Part shown: piece by piece, positions 51,217 to 55,042 of the stretch
Layout: every line of letters begins with the position of its first letter
Numbering within the stretch: position 1 is the stretch's first letter
Origin: Empedobacter stercoris
GTDB lineage: Bacteria; Bacteroidota; Bacteroidia; Flavobacteriales; Weeksellaceae
NCBI RefSeq assembly: GCF_020281205.1
Contig: NZ_JACXZC010000021.1
Location: 1-55,042 of the forward strand
DNA length: 55,042 nt
Direction: 5' to 3'
Notes under the pieces: generated by a model
The model's input: only the letters and a program-made list of their open reading frames with translations
The model's database searches: none
Told to the model about the DNA's origin: nothing
Made by a program: the position numbers and the translations under genes

Positions 51217-53235
51217 ATGAAAACATTAATTACGATAGTAGCCTCTGTTGCTACAGTTTCAAGTTTTGCGCAAGATGTGAAATTTGGAAAAATATCAAAA
51301 CAAGATTTCGAGAAAACAAAGAGTACAATACAGGCAGATGCTCCAGCAGAAGTTTTGTATGCAGATGGAAATTATAAAGTAAGTTTCAATACAAATCAGG
51401 GCGGTGTTGAACAAACAAAAAAAGTTTTTTATCGCATGATTGTCTTTGATAAAGACAAAACACCTGACGATGTTTTAAAAATTGAAATTCCTATTTATAA
51501 AAGTACAACAACTGATCAAGATAAATTATTTTCTTTAAAAGCTGTTACTTATAACTTAGAAAATGGAAAAATAGTTGAGCAAAAAGTAGAGAAAAAAGAT
51601 ATTTTCTTAGAAAAAGTTCATCGTTTTTTAGATAAGCAAACCTTTACATTTCCAAATGTTAAAAATGGCTCAATCTTAGAATATACATACGAAATTGTTT
51701 CTCCTTTTGTTCGACAAACTGACGCTTGGTATTTCCAACAATCAATACCAGTTGTTGCAAGTAATTTCACATTTCAAAATCAGGAATATTTTAATTATCA
51801 ACAAGATTTGAGAGGTGGTTTTACGCCTAAAATATCAACTAACTCGAAAGAAGAAACATTTACAAGTACTTCCTTTGGAAACAGAGGTGTTTCAAGTTTC
51901 GGAGGAAATATGGGAAACCAAGGAGCTACTTCAACTACTCAAAAACTAAAATTAAATACCCAAACCTACACTTTAACTAGTTTACCTTCTTATTCTCGCG
52001 AAGCTTATGTGCTCAATCCACGAAATATGTTAGCAAGTATTCGGTTTGAATTAGCTTCTTTTGTAGCGCCAGGAAGAACATCTGAAAGCTATGCGACTAC
52101 TTGGGAACGTATTGGAAAAGATTTGATGGATCACGAAGATTTTGGTCGCCAATTAAACGGAAATAACTTTTTAGACGAAACGGTAAACGCAACAATAGCA
52201 GGAAAAAATACAAACACCGAAAAAATGACTGCTATTTATGATTACGTTAAAAAGAATTTTACGTGGAACGAATACCACAGCGAAACAACTGAAAAAGGAA
52301 TAAGAAAAACATTTAATGAGAAATCTGGAAATGTTGCTGACCTTAATTTATTATTGACTACAATGTTGCGAAAAGCTGGATTAGATGCTAATCCTATTGT
52401 GCTAAGTTCTTTGCAAAATGGATTAATTAATTATTCATTTCCTTCTCGCAGCAAACTAAATTATGTCATTGTTGGGGCAGATGTGGATAATGATTTTTAT
52501 CTGATGGATGCGACGGATAAGAATGCACAAATCAATTTATTGCCACTAAGAGCAATCAACGATCGTGGATTTATGGTAAATGAAAAAGGAATCAAAGAAA
52601 TTCCTTTGCGCAATTCTGTTATGACGAATAATAAAATATCAATTACCGCCGATTTAACTACTGATGGAAATTTGAAAGGTCAATTTTCTAATGTAAGAGA
52701 TAATTACTTTTATATGTTCGATAAAAATGAAATTGCAAACGATCCAAAAGCGTTCGAAAAAGAATTTGTAGAAGATTATAATTTCGAAATTTCTGATTTT
52801 AAAACACAAGATAACAATCAAAATAATATTCGTCATCAATTCAAATTTGATGATGTAAAAGTGGATGTTGCAGGAAACAAAATCTTATTCAATCCCTTTC
52901 TTTTTGTAACAAACACAAAACATAACTTGAATTTAGAACAACGTAATTATAACATCGAATTTGGTGCGCCAATTACGAATACAAATACAGTGAAAATTAA
53001 AATTCCTGAAGGATACAAAGTAGAAACTTTACCTGTAGAAAAACAATTTACAATGCCAGATCAAGTTGGAGGATATGTTTGCAAAGTAATAGAAAAAGAT
53101 GGCTATATTATTGCTCAAGCTCAAAAAGTAATGCCTTACAGTACTTTACCAGCACAATATTACAAACCATTGAAAGAATTTTTAACAAATATCATTCAAG
53201 CTGAAAGTCAGCAAGTGATTTTAGTTAAACAATAA
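51217..53235 (+). CDS. DUF3857 protein with degenerate transglutaminase-like domain
   Basis: This 672-residue paralogue-like protein has a signal peptide (MKTLITIVASVATVSSFAQ), DUF3857 (about 35-230, with a Gly/Ser/Asn-rich insert near 215-240) and a transglutaminase-like region (about 320-420). At the site of the catalytic Cys it reads SGNVADLNLLLTTMLRKAG, with Ala-Asp where the first gene has Asp-Cys, so it is probably not catalytic. The C-terminal part (about 480-660) is a beta region ending in MPYSTLPAQYYKPLKEF. It may act as a structural partner of the preceding protein. Confidence 0.85.
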   Translation: MKTLITIVASVATVSSFAQDVKFGKISKQDFEKTKSTIQADAPAEVLYADGNYKVSFNTNQGGVEQTKKVFYRMIVFDKDKTPDDVLKIEIPIYKSTTTDQDKLFSLKAVTYNLENGKIVEQKVEKKDIFLEKVHRFLDKQTFTFPNVKNGSILEYTYEIVSPFVRQTDAWYFQQSIPVVASNFTFQNQEYFNYQQDLRGGFTPKISTNSKEETFTSTSFGNRGVSSFGGNMGNQGATSTTQKLKLNTQTYTLTSLPSYSREAYVLNPRNMLASIRFELASFVAPGRTSESYATTWERIGKDLMDHEDFGRQLNGNNFLDETVNATIAGKNTNTEKMTAIYDYVKKNFTWNEYHSETTEKGIRKTFNEKSGNVADLNLLLTTMLRKAGLDANPIVLSSLQNGLINYSFPSRSKLNYVIVGADVDNDFYLMDATDKNAQINLLPLRAINDRGFMVNEKGIKEIPLRNSVMTNNKISITADLTTDGNLKGQFSNVRDNYFYMFDKNEIANDPKAFEKEFVEDYNFEISDFKTQDNNQNNIRHQFKFDDVKVDVAGNKILFNPFLFVTNTKHNLNLEQRNYNIEFGAPITNTNTVKIKIPEGYKVETLPVEKQFTMPDQVGGYVCKVIEKDGYIIAQAQKVMPYSTLPAQYYKPLKEFLTNIIQAESQQVILVKQ

Positions 53236-53255
53236 AAATATAGAAACTGCGAATA

Positions 53256-53287
53256 AAGCCAACTCCAAACGCGAGTTGGCTTTTTAT
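53256..53287 (+). terminator. Intrinsic terminator after the second DUF3857 gene
   Basis: AAGCCAACTC pairs with GAGTTGGCTT around CAAACGC, followed by TTTTT. A TATTTTTG box (53285-53292) begins inside the T-run and may be the -7 element for the next operon. Confidence 0.8.
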
Positions 53288-53322
53288 TTTTGTACCTTTA
53301 TCTTTTAAAAATTTTAAACAAA

Positions 53323-53649
53323 ATGAGCCTTAAACAAGCACAATTAGACGTTGATAATTGGATTAAAGAACATGGTGTTCGTTATTTTAACGAGTTAACA
53401 AATATGGCACAACTAACAGAAGAAGTTGGTGAAGTTGCTCGTATTATTGCTCGTCGTTATGGTGAGCAGTCAGAAAAAGAATCAGATAAAAACAAAGACT
53501 TAGGCGAAGAATTGGCCGATGTTATTTTTGTAGCGCTTTGTTTAGCAAATCAAACTGGTGTTGATTTAGAGTCTGCTTTTTACAAAAAATTAGATTACAA
53601 GACAAAACGTGATCATGATCGTCATCAAAATAATGATAAATTAAAATAA
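53323..53649 (+). CDS. MazG-like nucleotide pyrophosphohydrolase
   Basis: Started at MSLKQAQLDVDNWIKEHG it has 108 residues; 11 more could be read upstream. The four-helix MazG fold shows the metal-binding LTEEVGEVARIIAR and GEELADVIFVALCLAN motifs with the E..E..D pattern. Such enzymes hydrolyse (d)NTPs to monophosphates and remove non-standard nucleotides. It is followed two bases later by aroA, so the two are cotranscribed. Confidence 0.9.
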   Translation: MSLKQAQLDVDNWIKEHGVRYFNELTNMAQLTEEVGEVARIIARRYGEQSEKESDKNKDLGEELADVIFVALCLANQTGVDLESAFYKKLDYKTKRDHDRHQNNDKLK

Positions 53650-53651
53650 AT

Positions 53652-54881
53652 ATGATTGAAATTTCTGCGCTACAATCTCCCATCAATAATCAACTATCGA
53701 TAACAGGATCCAAAAGCGAAAGCAATCGTTTATTGTTATTAAACCAATTATTTGAGAATGTTTTGACTTTAGAAAATATTTCAAATTCAGAAGATTCTCA
53801 GTTAATGCAAAAGGCTTTAGCAAACAAAACAGATTTAATCGATATTCATCACGCTGGAACCGCTATGCGATTTTTGACAGCTTATTTTTCTATTCAAGAC
53901 GGACGAAAAGTAACGTTAACAGGTTCTGATCGAATGAAACAACGACCTATAAAAATTTTGGTAGATGCGTTAAACGAATTGGGTGCAGAAATTTCGTATC
54001 AAGAGAATGAAGGCTATCCACCTTTGTCTATTGTAGGAAAAAAATTAACCAAAGAAACAATCACTATTCCATCTAATATTAGTTCGCAATACATCACAGC
54101 GTTATGTTTAATTGGAACGAAATTAGAAAATGGATTGACGATAAATCTTAACGGAAAAATTATTTCTGTTCCATATATTCAAATGACAATTCAGTTGTTG
54201 AATAAAGTTGGAATTAAAGCCACTTTCGAAGGAAATACAATTCAAGTTCCTTTTACGAAAAGGATCGAAGCGCAAATAGTACAAGTTGAATCCGATTGGA
54301 GTTCGGCTTCTTACTATTATAGTTTGATTGCTTTATCACAAAATTCTGAAGTTAAAATTTCGACATATTTCAAAGACTCTTTACAAGGAGATTCGGCTTT
54401 GCAAAATATATATGCAGAAAACTTCGGTGTGATTTCTACTTTTGATAGTGGAATTTTAAGCTTAAAAAACGATGCGAATTTTCAGCCTAAACAAAAGATT
54501 GAATTAAATTTAATCAATACACCAGATATTGCACAAACCATTGCCGCAACTTGTGTTGGACTGAAAGTAAATTGTATTTTAACAGGGTTAGAAACATTAA
54601 AAATCAAAGAAACAGATCGTTTGGTTGCATTGAAAAATGAGTTAGAAAAATTAGGTGCGATTATTCGTATTACTGATGATTCTTTAGCGATAGAAGGTTA
54701 TCAAGATTTTTCTGAAACGCCAACTTTTGAAACATATAATGACCATAGAATGGCAATGTGTATGGCGCCTTTGGCTCAGAAATATGCGATTCGCATTAAC
54801 AATGAAATGGTTGTTGAAAAATCATATCCGACATTTTGGGAAGATTGGACAAAATTAGGATTTGAGATTAAATCTATTTAA
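53652..54881 (+). CDS. aroA: 3-phosphoshikimate 1-carboxyvinyltransferase (EPSP synthase)
   Basis: This 409-residue enzyme joins PEP and shikimate-3-phosphate, the sixth shikimate step, supplying chorismate for the Phe/Tyr operon upstream. Motifs are GSKSESNRLLLL (residues 19-30), HAGTAMRFLTAYF (usually GNAGT; His-Ala here), SQYITALCLIG, DWSSASYY, TPDIAQTIA and the C-terminal LKIKETDRL. The loop GTAMR replaces the LPGSKS/GNAGTAMR form of E. coli; Flavobacteria commonly have this shorter variant. It is two bases after the MazG-like gene and followed by a strong terminator. Confidence 0.95.
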   Translation: MIEISALQSPINNQLSITGSKSESNRLLLLNQLFENVLTLENISNSEDSQLMQKALANKTDLIDIHHAGTAMRFLTAYFSIQDGRKVTLTGSDRMKQRPIKILVDALNELGAEISYQENEGYPPLSIVGKKLTKETITIPSNISSQYITALCLIGTKLENGLTINLNGKIISVPYIQMTIQLLNKVGIKATFEGNTIQVPFTKRIEAQIVQVESDWSSASYYYSLIALSQNSEVKISTYFKDSLQGDSALQNIYAENFGVISTFDSGILSLKNDANFQPKQKIELNLINTPDIAQTIAATCVGLKVNCILTGLETLKIKETDRLVALKNELEKLGAIIRITDDSLAIEGYQDFSETPTFETYNDHRMAMCMAPLAQKYAIRINNEMVVEKSYPTFWEDWTKLGFEIKSI

Positions 54882-54892
54882 AATAATATCAT

Positions 54893-54923
54893 AAAAAAAT
54901 CCGCTCGTGAGCGGATTTTTTTT
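54893..54923 (+). terminator. Intrinsic terminator after aroA
   Basis: AAATCCGCT pairs with AGCGGATTT, with flanking A and T runs; the stem is the same as that at 25763-25791. Confidence 0.88.
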
Positions 54924-54978
54924 AGAATATACTAAAGTTTTTATTCTAAGTTCAACAAATAAGTGCAACTCAAATTAA

Positions 54979-55004
54979 ATCATTGGGGGCTAGCCCCCAA
55001 TGAT
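54979..55004. repeat. 26-base perfect palindrome
   Basis: The sequence centred on GGGGGCTAGCCCCC, with ATCATT to the left and AATGAT to the right, is its own reverse complement over 26 bases. It is GC-rich in very AT-rich DNA. Nearby GTGCAACTCAAA (54962-54973) loosely recalls the IS1182 end here, so another mobile element may begin beyond the window. Confidence 0.75.
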
Positions 55005-55042
55005 TAGCCAAGTGCTAAATTTGATTTGTGAAAAAAATATAT

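Overview
The window comes from a low-GC member of the Bacteroidota, class Flavobacteriia. The evidence is type IX secretion genes (porQ and a cargo protein with a C-terminal sorting domain), promoters of the TTTG-N20/21-TAnnTTTG kind, near absence of Shine-Dalgarno sequences, and many DUF3857 and secreted lipoprotein genes. The gene content and AT-richness suggest a Weeksellaceae genus such as Empedobacter; the genus is inference.

Positions 1-11972 are accessory DNA and look like a mosaic of gene cassettes. Every cassette gene is on the minus strand: a ParD/ParE toxin-antitoxin pair, a membrane protein of unknown function, a glutaminase, and a block with a 3-hydroxyacyl-CoA dehydrogenase, a 5'-truncated oleate hydratase and a single-protein type IIG restriction-modification enzyme. 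Between them lie long imperfect hairpins, three of which contain TTTGCGAAG, and a recurring junction motif (GTTGTGCAACAG ... GTTAGCTGCAG). One intact IS1182-family element (3894-5611) and one internally deleted copy (1261-1903) sit at these junctions. No integrase or recombinase other than the IS transposases is in view.

Positions 11973-36933 are chromosomal backbone: cmk-porQ, a DUF2339 membrane protein, an MscS channel, a ZIP metal transporter with a clear promoter and palindromic operator, a two-gene locus for large secreted LamG-like proteins, tRNA-Cys, folB, superoxide dismutase, a beta-lactamase-fold hydrolase and 3'-5' exonuclease pair, a CorC/HlyC-type protein, a fused dipeptide-type ABC ATPase, four tRNA-Glu(TTC) genes around rpsT, an NlpC/P60 lipoprotein, and parE-hypothetical-parC-rhomboid. 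An IS3-family element (about 37188-38620) is inserted into what appears to have been a terminator hairpin.

Positions 38648-54881 continue the backbone: a type IX cargo protein, ychF, a thioredoxin-like protein, an ABC ATPase, then the aromatic amino-acid operon pheA-aminotransferase-tyrA-DAHP synthase/chorismate mutase-rsgA, a small gene, dtd, two DUF3857 proteins, a MazG-like protein and aroA. The most striking regulatory finding is an unannotated 28-codon leader peptide (43246-43332) with 7 Phe and 4 Tyr codons, placed between a good promoter and an intrinsic terminator just before pheA. It has the layout of a classical ribosome-mediated attenuator for the Phe/Tyr operon.
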